Part shown: positions 7,836 through 16,441 of the stretch, piece after piece
How positions within the stretch are numbered: position 1 is the first letter of the stretch
Layout of the letters: every line of letters begins with the position of its first letter
NCBI RefSeq assembly: GCF_011683955.1
Contig: NZ_JAAQPI010000001.1
Coordinates: forward strand, 434,001 to 498,000
Reading direction: 5' to 3'
Source of the DNA: Pseudomaricurvus alkylphenolicus
Lineage (GTDB): Bacteria > Pseudomonadota > Gammaproteobacteria > Pseudomonadales > Cellvibrionaceae
DNA: 64,000 nucleotides
Program-made: the position numbers and the translations under genes
Notes under the pieces: generated by a model
The model's database searches: none
What the model saw: only the letters and a program-made list of their open reading frames with translations
Told to the model about the DNA's origin: nothing

Positions 7836-10229
7836 CTAGAATTTATAATTTGCAGTTACACCGTACCAACGCGGAGGCGCATAGAACGCGGTTGAGCCAA
7901 GAATTCCCAGGTCCAGGTTGTAGAGTTTGTATTCTTCATCACCCAGATTCTTAACCCACGCTTTCAGTTGCCAGGTATCGTCTTCACTGGTCCAGCTGAC
8001 ATTAGCGTTGGTCACGCCATAAGCTTCCTGCAGAGCACCCCCACCATTGGTGACTTCCAGATACTGATCATCGTAGTAAGTTCCGTCGATCTGGACCGCC
8101 GCATTGCCGCCCAGCATGTCCCAGTTATAGCGGAACAGATAGTTAAGGCTGTAGGCTGGCGCGTTGGGCAGTTCGACTCCGTCCAGAATATCCACCGGCC
8201 AGTCCACCTCAAACCCGACAGGAGTCACTTGCTGTTGTGGCGTCTGTACACCATCCACCTCAGAGTCCATATACGAGAGGCCCAGCATAATGTCCCAGTG
8301 TTCGTTAGGGGTCAGGAACAGCTCGAATTCCGCGCCCACATTGGTGGCATCCGCGTTGGCGACGCTGGGTGTGGCGTCGGAAAAGGTAAAGGCTTGGTAG
8401 TCTTCGTAATCGTAGTAAAATGCCGTGGCATTAAGACGGGCAAGCCCATCCATCATTTCCGTTTTGATGCCGATTTCGTAGGAGTTCAGCACCTCTTCAT
8501 CGTGTTTGATGTTGGACACACCGACGTTGGCGGAAGGTGCAAAGTTACCGCCCTTAATACCCCTATTGAATGATGCGAATACCAGGGTACCGTCATTCAG
8601 ACGCCAGTCCAATTGCAACCTGGCGGCGTAGTCACCGTAGTCGACGTTATCCTGATCACCGCCGCCAGCCTCGGCGATTGCAGATTGCAAATCAAACAGG
8701 CCTGGTACGTTTATACCGTCGGTTTCTGAGACAAATCCCGTCTGGAAGCGCATATCTTTGTCATCCTGGGACCAACGCAAACCGGCGATCAATGTCAGAC
8801 TGTCGTTAAGATCAAACTCTGCCTGACCAAAAACGGACCAGTTCGACGATTCCAACGTATAGTCCTGTACCACCGAAGGATTGGTCAACGCTGCCGGATC
8901 AAAACCCAGCCCGGCCGCCACGCCGGATACCGGCGCTCCACGAGTGATCACGTCGGCATTGGTTTCCATATCCAGCCAGAAGGCGCCTACTTGCCAGCGG
9001 GTTGAGTCAGTGCTGCCAGAAAGCCGAATTTCCTGGGAGAGCTGCTCAAAATCGGCAATGGTGGTGAACTCAATAATGGACACCGGAATCCCATCACCAT
9101 CTTCGGTATAGAATTTATCCATATCGGCATAGTTGGTAATCGACACCAGCTCCATACCGTTATCCAGCTCCCAATCCAGACGCGCGGTAAAGTTCTGGGT
9201 CTCACGGTTAAAGAAACCTTCGTAGTCAGAAAAGTGCTTGTGCGGGGTCGGAGAATCCCCTTCAAAGATGGTTAGACCCGCCTCATTAACCGGCGCAAAG
9301 CAGTCGAGCTGGCTCGGGCAAAAGAAAATATCTCCAGTGGCTTCTGCCGGAGCGCTAATTACATTGGTGACAAAGTCTTGAAACTCTGGAGGGATATAGG
9401 CCTCAGTGTTGTCGCCATAAGGCAGAAAGCTGTAGCCTCCGGTGGGTACATCTTCGTCCTCGGTGTATTTATACATCAGCTCCAATGTTGCCTTGTCGTT
9501 AAGATCGATCTGCAAGGCACCGCGGAATGCGTAACCATCGCTGCCACCCAGATCTTCGCCGCTGCTGGCTCGGGGATTCCCCTCAGGGAAAGCAGCGGCT
9601 TCGATATAGCCATCAGACTGCTCCCAACGAGCAGCAACACGGGCGCGGACATTATCAGAAAGCGCGCCACCCACCGCACCTTCGATGCTCATCTTGTCGT
9701 AGTCCGCAACGGTGGCTTCTATATAGCCATTGAGCTCTTCTTCGTCAGCGCCTTTGGTCAGAAAGTGGATAACGCCGCCGGTCGCGTTGCGACCAAACAA
9801 TGTTCCCTGGGGCCCACGCAACACTTCTACCCGCTCAACGTCGAACAGTTGACCACTGATCATGTTCATACTGGCAACATAGGAGTCGTCAATGTAAACC
9901 GCTACCGGCGCTTCCAGATTGTCCGTAAAGTTATTCTGGGACACACCGCGCAGGTTAAAGATGGTAATGGTGGGAGACCAGGTATTTAGCTGCAACCCTG
10001 GAACCTGTTCTGTAATTTCCACGGTATTGGTCACGCCGAGATCTTTCATCTGATCACCGGAAAATGCCGATACCGAAATTCCGACGTCCTGAAGACTTTG
10101 CTCTCGTTTTTGAGCAGTCACTACAATTTCCTCTAGTACTGCCGCCGATACGTTGGCCGCACTGATCGCCGCTGCCAACGTTGCGTAAGTAAAGTACTTT
10201 GCAGTGCCCATAGACTTGACTTTGTTCAT
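7836..10229 (-). CDS. TonB-dependent outer-membrane receptor (central regulon)
   Basis: This 797-residue receptor has a signal peptide, a TonB box-like EEIVVTAQKR near residues 33-42, a plug domain with VEVLRGPQGTLFGRNATGG and a C-terminal beta-barrel ending in aromatic Phe (YGVTANYKF). It takes up large or scarce substrates across the outer membrane using TonB energy. The plug belongs to the FecA/FepA-like receptors abundant in marine and lignin- or steroid-degrading bacteria. GGAG eight bases before the ATG supports the start. The receptor lies 57 bp after the carboxymuconolactone decarboxylase gene and directly before the arylsulfatase, so it probably imports that pathway's substrate. Confidence 0.95.
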   Translation of the reverse strand: MNKVKSMGTAKYFTYATLAAAISAANVSAAVLEEIVVTAQKREQSLQDVGISVSAFSGDQMKDLGVTNTVEITEQVPGLQLNTWSPTITIFNLRGVSQNNFTDNLEAPVAVYIDDSYVASMNMISGQLFDVERVEVLRGPQGTLFGRNATGGVIHFLTKGADEEELNGYIEATVADYDKMSIEGAVGGALSDNVRARVAARWEQSDGYIEAAAFPEGNPRASSGEDLGGSDGYAFRGALQIDLNDKATLELMYKYTEDEDVPTGGYSFLPYGDNTEAYIPPEFQDFVTNVISAPAEATGDIFFCPSQLDCFAPVNEAGLTIFEGDSPTPHKHFSDYEGFFNRETQNFTARLDWELDNGMELVSITNYADMDKFYTEDGDGIPVSIIEFTTIADFEQLSQEIRLSGSTDSTRWQVGAFWLDMETNADVITRGAPVSGVAAGLGFDPAALTNPSVVQDYTLESSNWSVFGQAEFDLNDSLTLIAGLRWSQDDKDMRFQTGFVSETDGINVPGLFDLQSAIAEAGGGDQDNVDYGDYAARLQLDWRLNDGTLVFASFNRGIKGGNFAPSANVGVSNIKHDEEVLNSYEIGIKTEMMDGLARLNATAFYYDYEDYQAFTFSDATPSVANADATNVGAEFELFLTPNEHWDIMLGLSYMDSEVDGVQTPQQQVTPVGFEVDWPVDILDGVELPNAPAYSLNYLFRYNWDMLGGNAAVQIDGTYYDDQYLEVTNGGGALQEAYGVTNANVSWTSEDDTWQLKAWVKNLGDEEYKLYNLDLGILGSTAFYAPPRWYGVTANYKF

Positions 10230-10285
10230 GGCTGTTTCTCCACTTTTTGGTTTTCACGTTTTTATAAAGAGTTGTTAGGTATGAT

Positions 10286-10672
10286 CTACTCGTCCAAAGT
10301 AATGCCAACTTCCTCAAAAATGTCCGCCGCGACCCGAAAACTGTCGATGGCAGCAGGTACGCCGCAGTAAATGGCGGTCTGCAGCAAAACCTCGCGTATT
10401 TCTTCTACGCTGCAATCGTTGTTCAATGCTCCCCGTATATGCAACGCCAGTTCCTTGGGGCGATTGAGCGCGGTCAACATCGCCAGATTGATCAGACTTC
10501 GGGTCCTGAGGGCAAGCCCCTCCCGCTGCCAGACGTCTCCCCAACAGTACTCGGTGACCAGCTGCTGCAACGGCTGGTTAAACGCGTTTGCGTTGTCAAT
10601 CGAACGGTCCACATACTCCGCTCCCAACGTATTCCTGCGCAGCTTCAATCCGTTCTCAAACTTAGTGCTCAT
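10286..10672 (-). CDS. carboxymuconolactone decarboxylase family protein (PcaC-like)
   Basis: The 128-residue length and sequence agree with 4-carboxymuconolactone decarboxylase. Diagnostic stretches are the WGDVWQREGL segment near residue 45, the NLAMLTALNR helix, ELALHIRGALNN with the conserved His, and EEIREVLLQTAIYCG. PcaC decarboxylates gamma-carboxymuconolactone in the protocatechuate branch of the beta-ketoadipate pathway. Here no other pca genes are present, so it may act on a related ring-cleavage product or have a different role. A strong GGAGGT precedes the ATG, and the start overlaps the end of the APC permease by 11 bases, indicating translational coupling. Confidence 0.85.
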   Translation of the reverse strand: MSTKFENGLKLRRNTLGAEYVDRSIDNANAFNQPLQQLVTEYCWGDVWQREGLALRTRSLINLAMLTALNRPKELALHIRGALNNDCSVEEIREVLLQTAIYCGVPAAIDSFRVAADIFEEVGITLDE

Positions 10673-12035
10673 GACGCACCTCCAGTTGACCAGGGTTCAT
10701 TGCAAATTTAATCCAGAGCAAAGTGGCGACTGACACAACCCCCAGCACCAGCCCGGTGTTGCCGTAGATCTGGCCGACCAGCTCCGGGGACGGCGCCGCG
10801 TGCAGCAATGCATAGGTAATACCGCCGATACCGATCAGTTGCGGCATGGGGTAGAACGGGGTTTTAAAGGGTCGGGACTTTTCCGGCAGGCGCTTTCGCA
10901 ACACCAGCACACTGCAGTGAGCAATCAGATACGCCAGCAACCAACAGAGCGAGGCAGAAATCAACATGGTGCTGATATCTTCCGCCGACATCAGCGCCAT
11001 GGGTATGCCAACCAACAGCGCCATAAACACAATTGCGACCCACGGAGTACCACTCTTCGGGTGCAGCACCATAAACTGTGGTAGCGCCTGGCGATCCCGC
11101 GCCATTCCCTGCAGCATTCTGGGTACAGATGCCAGGGTGGTATTGACAGTGCTGCAGACCGCCGTGAGGCCGGCAATGGTGATGAAAACAAGTCCGGAAT
11201 CGCCAAATACCGCTTTGGCATAGTCGACATGGGGCAACGGGCCTCCCGCCAGTTTTTCGGCGGGAACATAGTGCAGCGCTCCCAGGCAGTAAATAATAAA
11301 CACGGTAAAGATAATCGCGGTACTGAGAAACATGGCGCGGGGAATATTGCGCTCAGGAGATTTGCATTCCTGGGTGAGCGGGCACACAAATTCCGCACCC
11401 ACAAATCCCCAGATCGCCATGGTCACCAAAGCAAACAAATCAACGTTTGAGGGATTCCACTGGGTAAACAGATTGGCAAAAGTGGCATCCGCAGAGGGTT
11501 CACCGGCCAATGCCGACAGTCCCAATACAGACAGTGACAGGATCATGGTAAACGCCAGCACACTTTGAGCTTTTGCGAAGACATCCACACCGATAATGTT
11601 CAATACGGTAAACAGTACCAGCACACCAGACCCCAATACCAGAGGAGGAAACACGCCGGGGTAAAGCGCACCCACCAGCAGATCCACCAGCATCAGCTCC
11701 GTGGGAATGGCGAACATCGCCACCACCACATAGCCCGAATAAGCCCCCATCATGGCGGGGAAGTGACCCAGGGCAACTTCGGTGTATTCGCTAAAGCCTC
11801 GCGCCTTGGGAAACATCAGAGCCAACTCGGAAAAGCTGGCGGCGTTGGCCAGGGCAATCACAAATGCTAACGTCATGGGCAACAGAAACCCGATGCCGGC
11901 AATACCAACGCCCTGTAGCATCAGCGCCATGATGCCCTGTGACACCACCAGCCCCACCCCGACCGCGATCAAAGACTTGAGGCCGAGAACTCTGGCCGCA
12001 GGAATATTGCTGTTTAGATGGTTTGAGGGTTTCAT
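10662..12035 (-). CDS. APC family amino acid/amine permease
   Basis: A polytopic membrane protein of about 457 residues with roughly twelve hydrophobic helices. The first helices (VLGLKSLIAVGVGLVVSQGI) and the helix 6 region (ALVTMAIWGFVGAEFVCPL) resemble amino acid-polyamine-organocation transporters. The start chosen is the ATG at 12035; a TTG 36 bases upstream would overlap the hydratase stop and lacks support. It probably moves an amino acid or amine across the inner membrane. Its place inside a ring-cleavage operon is one reason to suspect that the pathway substrate carries an amino group, which also fits the aminotransferase at 24515. Confidence 0.85.
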   Translation of the reverse strand: MKPSNHLNSNIPAARVLGLKSLIAVGVGLVVSQGIMALMLQGVGIAGIGFLLPMTLAFVIALANAASFSELALMFPKARGFSEYTEVALGHFPAMMGAYSGYVVVAMFAIPTELMLVDLLVGALYPGVFPPLVLGSGVLVLFTVLNIIGVDVFAKAQSVLAFTMILSLSVLGLSALAGEPSADATFANLFTQWNPSNVDLFALVTMAIWGFVGAEFVCPLTQECKSPERNIPRAMFLSTAIIFTVFIIYCLGALHYVPAEKLAGGPLPHVDYAKAVFGDSGLVFITIAGLTAVCSTVNTTLASVPRMLQGMARDRQALPQFMVLHPKSGTPWVAIVFMALLVGIPMALMSAEDISTMLISASLCWLLAYLIAHCSVLVLRKRLPEKSRPFKTPFYPMPQLIGIGGITYALLHAAPSPELVGQIYGNTGLVLGVVSVATLLWIKFAMNPGQLEVRHEH

Positions 12036-12058
12036 CGGATTACCTGTCGCTCCTGGAG

Positions 12059-12835
12059 CTATTGCGCCCAATGCACTTGAACATCGTTATCAAACATACG
12101 TAAGCGAATATCATCTCCGGGATGAATATCCAACGGCGGTGTCATACTGCCCGTCAGTACCACATCGCCTTTCTTGAGCATGCCGCCCTGTCGCAGTTGC
12201 GATTTGATCAGCCACAGAAAACTGGCGATCGGACCTCCCGACACATAACTGCCCTGACCTTGGGCAACCGGTGAGTCGTTGATAAAGAGGTCACATTGAG
12301 GACCGGACCTGTCCCACTGATGAAAGGGTAGCGCCTCCCCCAGGCAATACTTCCCGGCGGCTGCATTATCGGCAACAAAGGATGTAGCGTTAAATGCCCA
12401 GTCACGAATGCGGCAGTCAGCAATTTCGATAGCAGGCGCGACGCTGGCGACATGATTCAACAGTTGCTCGTCGTTATCGCAGCTCTTCGTCAGGTTTTCT
12501 CCGACGATAAACGCCAATTCCGCTTCGAGCTTTGGCCGCAGCAGCTCGTTTCGCGGAATAGAGCCTCTGTTGATCACCGCCATAGATTGTGTCAGGGGAC
12601 CAGACGCAGGCTCGGTGACACTGAATTTATCCAGTGCTTTCTGATTGGTAATCGCCACTTTCCAACCGGTGTGAACCTCACCGGACTCCAAACGACGACG
12701 CAGGTTGTCCATCTGAATTTGGTAACCCACTTGCAGTGGCATTTCCTCCAGAGCCGTCAACCTTTCCACTGAAACGGAGTTTTGTGATGCCCGCATCAGT
12801 GCTTCTGTCGCAATTTCTACTGTCGCCGTCATCAT
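12059..12835 (-). CDS. 2-keto-4-pentenoate hydratase family protein (MhpD-like)
   Basis: This 258-residue protein belongs to the fumarylacetoacetate hydrolase-related hydratase/decarboxylase family. The family landmarks are HTGWKVAITN near residue 55, RPKLEAELAFIV with the metal-binding acidic residues near 100, and EIADCRIRDW. MhpD-type enzymes add water to 2-hydroxypenta-2,4-dienoate formed by meta-cleavage hydrolases; relatives (HpaH, 4-oxalocrotonate decarboxylase) act in homologous routes and cannot be excluded. It starts with tandem ATGs and lies 8 bases after the monooxygenase gene and 23 bases before the permease, in the order expected for a ring-cleavage operon. Confidence 0.85.
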   Translation of the reverse strand: MMTATVEIATEALMRASQNSVSVERLTALEEMPLQVGYQIQMDNLRRRLESGEVHTGWKVAITNQKALDKFSVTEPASGPLTQSMAVINRGSIPRNELLRPKLEAELAFIVGENLTKSCDNDEQLLNHVASVAPAIEIADCRIRDWAFNATSFVADNAAAGKYCLGEALPFHQWDRSGPQCDLFINDSPVAQGQGSYVSGGPIASFLWLIKSQLRQGGMLKKGDVVLTGSMTPPLDIHPGDDIRLRMFDNDVQVHWAQ

Positions 12836-12843
12836 CTCGCCCT

Positions 12844-14454
12844 TTATCCACCCAGCTTCTTACGCAGACCATCCAGTGCTTCGTTTAATCTGGCGGGGCT
12901 GGTAATGGCCGCGACAAATCGATCCGGGCGTACCACGACGATTCTATCCTGAGCGTCGCTAAACCAGTTGGCCAAATCGTTGTCCACATCCTCCACCGAT
13001 ATCGAATTGCTGTTTTCCAGGCGCTCGTCAAAGCTGAGGCCACTGCGGGATCGATTAACCTGAATGTAGCGGGTGTTGAACTGTTCCCAGAATACCTTGT
13101 GCTCTTCGGACAAATAGTCCGTTGGGTTTTCACGGTACCCGACAATGGAGAACCAAGGGCCCAGAATTTCATCAAACTTCCTGCGACGACCTTCACAATC
13201 CTCAACGTCGGGCTGGATAAACAACTGGCCTACCATGGTATCGCGACGGATATCCGGAGAGTCGTGATGCACGATGCCCTTGGTAATCATCGCCTTGGGT
13301 TTAAATTTGAACTGGACCAGGTGCTCACGCAGATTATCCACTGAATCCACCGCCTTGAATATCCAGTCGCGTACGCCTGCCATCAAAGGATCGGTCAATC
13401 CCAATACTGCGCCCATATTGTCGGCAAGGGCGATCAAATCAGTGGCGTGACCACGGCGTTCGCTGTCATAGCTTTGCAAAATGTCGGAGCCGACCAGGCC
13501 TTTTGCCGCTGCCGCAATTTTCCAGGCAATATTGCCAACATCACGAAGCCCGGAGTTTAATCCCTGACCCGCCCAAGGTGGTGTGATGTGGGCGGCATCG
13601 CCAGACAGTACCACCCTGCCCTTGACAAAGGTTTCCGCCACTCGGGAGTTATGGGTGTAGGCGCGGATGCGAACAATATCCAGTTCGTCTGCAGCATCAC
13701 CGATATGGCCGCGAATGAGATTTCGGATATTACCTTCTTCACACATTTTTTCTTCGTCTTCATGTTCGAACAACATGAATTCCCAGCGACGATATTGGTA
13801 AGGAAGATAAATACAGACAAATGGGCGAGAAGGGTCGGCATGCAAGGCCGTATAGGGTGCGTCCAGCTTGTCATTGGCAGCATCGACCACTACCCACTTT
13901 CTGGGGTGAGTAATACCCTCCAGTTTAATCCCCAGCTGTTTTCGTACCGGAGAGCGGCCGCCGTCGGCACCAATGACATAGTCAGCCTGCAATTGATAAG
14001 AGTCGCCGTCACCGCTTTTGACCGTCAGTGTTACTCCATTTTCGTCCTGGGTCAGCTCCTGCATTTCATGGCCGAGTCTCAGGTCGACATTGGACCAGCG
14101 CCCCAGCCCTTCCCGCAGTGTTGCCTCGGTCAGTTGCTGCATAAAAATATTGCGCATGGGCCAGCCGTACTGACGTGCCGCCGGTTTGACTTCTGCAAAG
14201 CAAACACCGCGGGCATTGTAGTAGCGGAGCGGAACATTTTGGATCATGTCTTTAATGGCGGGCTCAGCCAGATCAACGGTTTGCAGTACCCGCATGGCCT
14301 CGTCGTCCATTCCCACAGCTCTTGGGTAGGGGAGGATTTGCTTTTCGACTTCAACCACAACCGCATCAATGCCATAGAGGCCCATATAGTTGGCCAGGGT
14401 CACCCCGTTGGGACCACCGCCTACAATAACGACTTGTGTCTTTTCCTTTCTCAT
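12844..14454 (-). CDS. FAD-dependent aromatic hydroxylase, MhpA-like
   Basis: This 536-residue flavoprotein monooxygenase has the three FAD/NADPH signatures in order: the dinucleotide fold VVIVGGGPNGVTLANYMG (residues 8-25), the DG motif VIGADGGRSPVRKQLG (near 160) and the GD motif VVLSGDAAHITPPWAGQG (near 280). Its nearest recognised relatives are 3-(3-hydroxyphenyl)propionate hydroxylases. Such enzymes ortho-hydroxylate a phenolic ring, yielding a catechol ready for extradiol cleavage. A VOC protein with an intact metal triad, an alpha/beta hydrolase and a hydratase surround it, matching the MhpABCD logic. The exact phenol is unknown; a phenol freed by the arylsulfatase is attractive but unproved. 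Confidence 0.9.
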   Translation of the reverse strand: MRKEKTQVVIVGGGPNGVTLANYMGLYGIDAVVVEVEKQILPYPRAVGMDDEAMRVLQTVDLAEPAIKDMIQNVPLRYYNARGVCFAEVKPAARQYGWPMRNIFMQQLTEATLREGLGRWSNVDLRLGHEMQELTQDENGVTLTVKSGDGDSYQLQADYVIGADGGRSPVRKQLGIKLEGITHPRKWVVVDAANDKLDAPYTALHADPSRPFVCIYLPYQYRRWEFMLFEHEDEEKMCEEGNIRNLIRGHIGDAADELDIVRIRAYTHNSRVAETFVKGRVVLSGDAAHITPPWAGQGLNSGLRDVGNIAWKIAAAAKGLVGSDILQSYDSERRGHATDLIALADNMGAVLGLTDPLMAGVRDWIFKAVDSVDNLREHLVQFKFKPKAMITKGIVHHDSPDIRRDTMVGQLFIQPDVEDCEGRRRKFDEILGPWFSIVGYRENPTDYLSEEHKVFWEQFNTRYIQVNRSRSGLSFDERLENSNSISVEDVDNDLANWFSDAQDRIVVVRPDRFVAAITSPARLNEALDGLRKKLGG

Positions 14455-14490
14455 TGCTCTTTACCCACGGTTATTCATTTATGGCTATAT

Positions 14491-15339
14491 TCATTGCAAC
14501 TGCTCGCGTACGAAGGACGTCACGGCTCGATTAAAGGCTTCGGGACAATCATCGTGTACGTAGTGACTGGCTCCGGATATCTCCACGGCCTGAAAGTTGG
14601 CATTGCATTGCATCACTTGGTTCACAGTTTCCTGGGGGAGAAAATCCGACTGCCCGCCCCTCACTAACAGTGTAGGGCAATTCATGGACTCCACTGCCGG
14701 CCATAGATCGGTAGGTGTGATCGTCAGCCGCGCTTCGGCGATACCCGACTGATCATGCTTCCAGACGATACCCCCCTGTTCATCTTCCCGCATGGAGTAT
14801 TGCAAGCGAGACCGCACTCCCTCCGCCGTCAAATTGGGACGCCCCTTGCGCCAGAAGTTCTCTGCTTCCTCCCAGTCCGAAAACACCAGAGGGGTGTTGC
14901 GCATCTCCCTGCGAATGCGCTCCGACCCTTCACCGCGATTCGATGAACCGGGACCAATATCCTCTATTACCAGGGCAGCCACCCGTTCGGGGTATTGCCG
15001 GGCAAACTCCAGAGCATTGGTGCCGCCCAAGGAGTGGCCTATCAAAATAAAGCGTTCCAGGTTGAGATGGTCGACCAGTGCCTTTAGGTCGCGCACATAC
15101 ACCTCAGTGTGGTAAGAACCGGTTGGCCCCCAGTCGCTGCTACCCCGCCCTCGTTGATCCAATGCGTAGCAACAGAACTCTTCAGCGAGTTCCGCCGCCA
15201 GAGACTGCCAGGTTTGGGCGTAAGCCCGAAGGCCGTGCAGCATCACAATGGGCAAGCACTTCGGCTCACCCCAACGCAAGTAATGCAGGTTGAGGCCATC
15301 GTGTTGAAAGTAGCCACTATCGGGGGTCATCGTCATCAC
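14491..15339 (-). CDS. alpha/beta hydrolase, possible meta-cleavage product hydrolase
   Basis: The protein has 282 residues with the classical fold. The oxyanion-region motif is VMLHGLRAY (near 33-40), the nucleophile elbow GHSLGG has Ser103, the likely Asp lies in GGQSDFLP, and the likely His in GASHYVHDD near residue 260. In its position the natural role is C-C hydrolysis of a ring-cleavage product, as by MhpC, but esterases and lactonases have the same signature. The ATG overlaps the AA_synth stop codon by four bases, so the two are translationally coupled. Confidence 0.85.
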   Translation of the reverse strand: MMTMTPDSGYFQHDGLNLHYLRWGEPKCLPIVMLHGLRAYAQTWQSLAAELAEEFCCYALDQRGRGSSDWGPTGSYHTEVYVRDLKALVDHLNLERFILIGHSLGGTNALEFARQYPERVAALVIEDIGPGSSNRGEGSERIRREMRNTPLVFSDWEEAENFWRKGRPNLTAEGVRSRLQYSMREDEQGGIVWKHDQSGIAEARLTITPTDLWPAVESMNCPTLLVRGGQSDFLPQETVNQVMQCNANFQAVEISGASHYVHDDCPEAFNRAVTSFVREQLQ

Positions 15340-15938
15340 ACCAGACCGTCTTCGCCCTTAACATCTTCAACGGCCAGACCACCAAGCCGCGCGTGCAGAC
15401 GACCGCGTGTAGCAAAGGCCCATATAATGATCACTTCGTCGGGGGCGGGACCGTCATTAAAAGATATGGAAATGGTGTCATAGTGAGAACGCACGTAGAG
15501 CGCATCTTTGTGAGCCAGGGGTACATCAATTACCACACCAGGCGCACCACGCTTACCCGTGGAAGGTACCCAGGATTTGGCGCCGCCCACGGCGTCGCGA
15601 ACCGGATTGGCAGCCGGGTTGGTCAGGAAAGCATTGCCGTGTTCATACTCGCAGTTGGCGCCTACCAAACAGGCCTTACCGTAGCTTTCTATCGGCCGAT
15701 CCCCCGCCAGTGACTGGATGCGACGGCCAAATTCACGCCCCAATTCGGGGGAGGCCTCTATGAGGCTTTCCAGCGAATCGCTGTATTCACCGGCGTAAGG
15801 GTTGTGAATAGCGGCTGCGACCACGTACTTGTATACCGGCTCACCGTCGGCCAATTTACCACTCTCATTCGCCAGGGTTTCCTCCTGAAAGGAGAACCAC
15901 TTGCGGATATGATACGGGCCGAAATTTGCTTCTTTCAT
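15336..15938 (-). CDS. AA_synth (PF06684-like) family protein of unknown function
   Basis: This 200-residue protein resembles the so-called amino acid synthesis family: an N-terminal RKWFSFQEETLANESG, then KYVVAAAIHNPYAGEY (about residues 37-53), GKACLVGANCEYEHGNAFL in the middle and DALYVRSHYDTISISFNDG towards the end. Structures are known for the family but its biochemical role is not settled, and the family name is misleading. Members are often found in catabolic gene clusters. AAGG nine bases before the ATG supports the start. Tight linkage to the hydrolase (four-base overlap) and the VOC gene (17-base gap) argues that it works in the same pathway. Confidence 0.75.
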   Translation of the reverse strand: MKEANFGPYHIRKWFSFQEETLANESGKLADGEPVYKYVVAAAIHNPYAGEYSDSLESLIEASPELGREFGRRIQSLAGDRPIESYGKACLVGANCEYEHGNAFLTNPAANPVRDAVGGAKSWVPSTGKRGAPGVVIDVPLAHKDALYVRSHYDTISISFNDGPAPDEVIIIWAFATRGRLHARLGGLAVEDVKGEDGLV

Positions 15939-15955
15939 GTTGTATTACCTTGTAT

Positions 15956-16411
15956 TCAGTCAAACAGGGGGTCGAGTTCAATGAGTCGGCTAGGGGCGTT
16001 GGCTGCCTTAAAGCGGGCCTTGGCCAGCTCGTCGTCGTGTTCGGTTTCCAGAAAGAATTCCAGGCGATTGCCGTCGGGGTCGTTGAAGTAGACACCCTTG
16101 CCGATTTCATGATCGGTGGTTTTAACCACCTCGACGTTTTTGTTCAGCAACATGCCGTAGAGTCGGCGCAGGGTTTCTTCGTCACCCTCGATTTCCAGAC
16201 CGTAGTGCTGCAGCCCCAATCCACCCTGTTGGGCACCTGACTCCGCCTGAATCAACGCTATGTCGTGGTGCTTCTGACCAAAGGACATCATGATCCAGGC
16301 CTCTCCGCGGGCACTCTCTTCCATGCCCAGCACGTGTTCATACCAGCGAGCTGAGGATACGGGGTCTGAGACAAACAACGAAATGTGGGTGCGGTTAACT
16401 TTGATTTCCAT
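15956..16411 (-). CDS. VOC superfamily protein, extradiol dioxygenase-like
   Basis: This 151-residue protein has two betaalphabetabetabeta modules. A two-His-one-Glu metal triad is visible at His9 (THISLFVSD), His69 (GLQHYGLEIE) and Glu118 (DPDGNRLEFFLE), the arrangement used by type I extradiol dioxygenases and some isomerases of the vicinal oxygen chelate superfamily. Single-domain length is short compared with the roughly 300-residue two-domain extradiol enzymes. Between an aromatic hydroxylase and a hydrolase it is the only visible candidate for ring cleavage in this operon. Glyoxalase- or epimerase-like activity is the alternative. The start has GAGG seven bases upstream. Confidence 0.8.
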   Translation of the reverse strand: MEIKVNRTHISLFVSDPVSSARWYEHVLGMEESARGEAWIMMSFGQKHHDIALIQAESGAQQGGLGLQHYGLEIEGDEETLRRLYGMLLNKNVEVVKTTDHEIGKGVYFNDPDGNRLEFFLETEHDDELAKARFKAANAPSRLIELDPLFD

Positions 16412-16441
16412 AATAGAGCCTCACTGGCTTGTAATGACGGA

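Noticed and set aside
13588-14667. Long plus-strand open frame (359 codons) opposite the MhpA-like gene
   Set aside because: It is antisense to a clear FAD hydroxylase and has no family motif or ribosome site; it reflects codon bias of the real gene.
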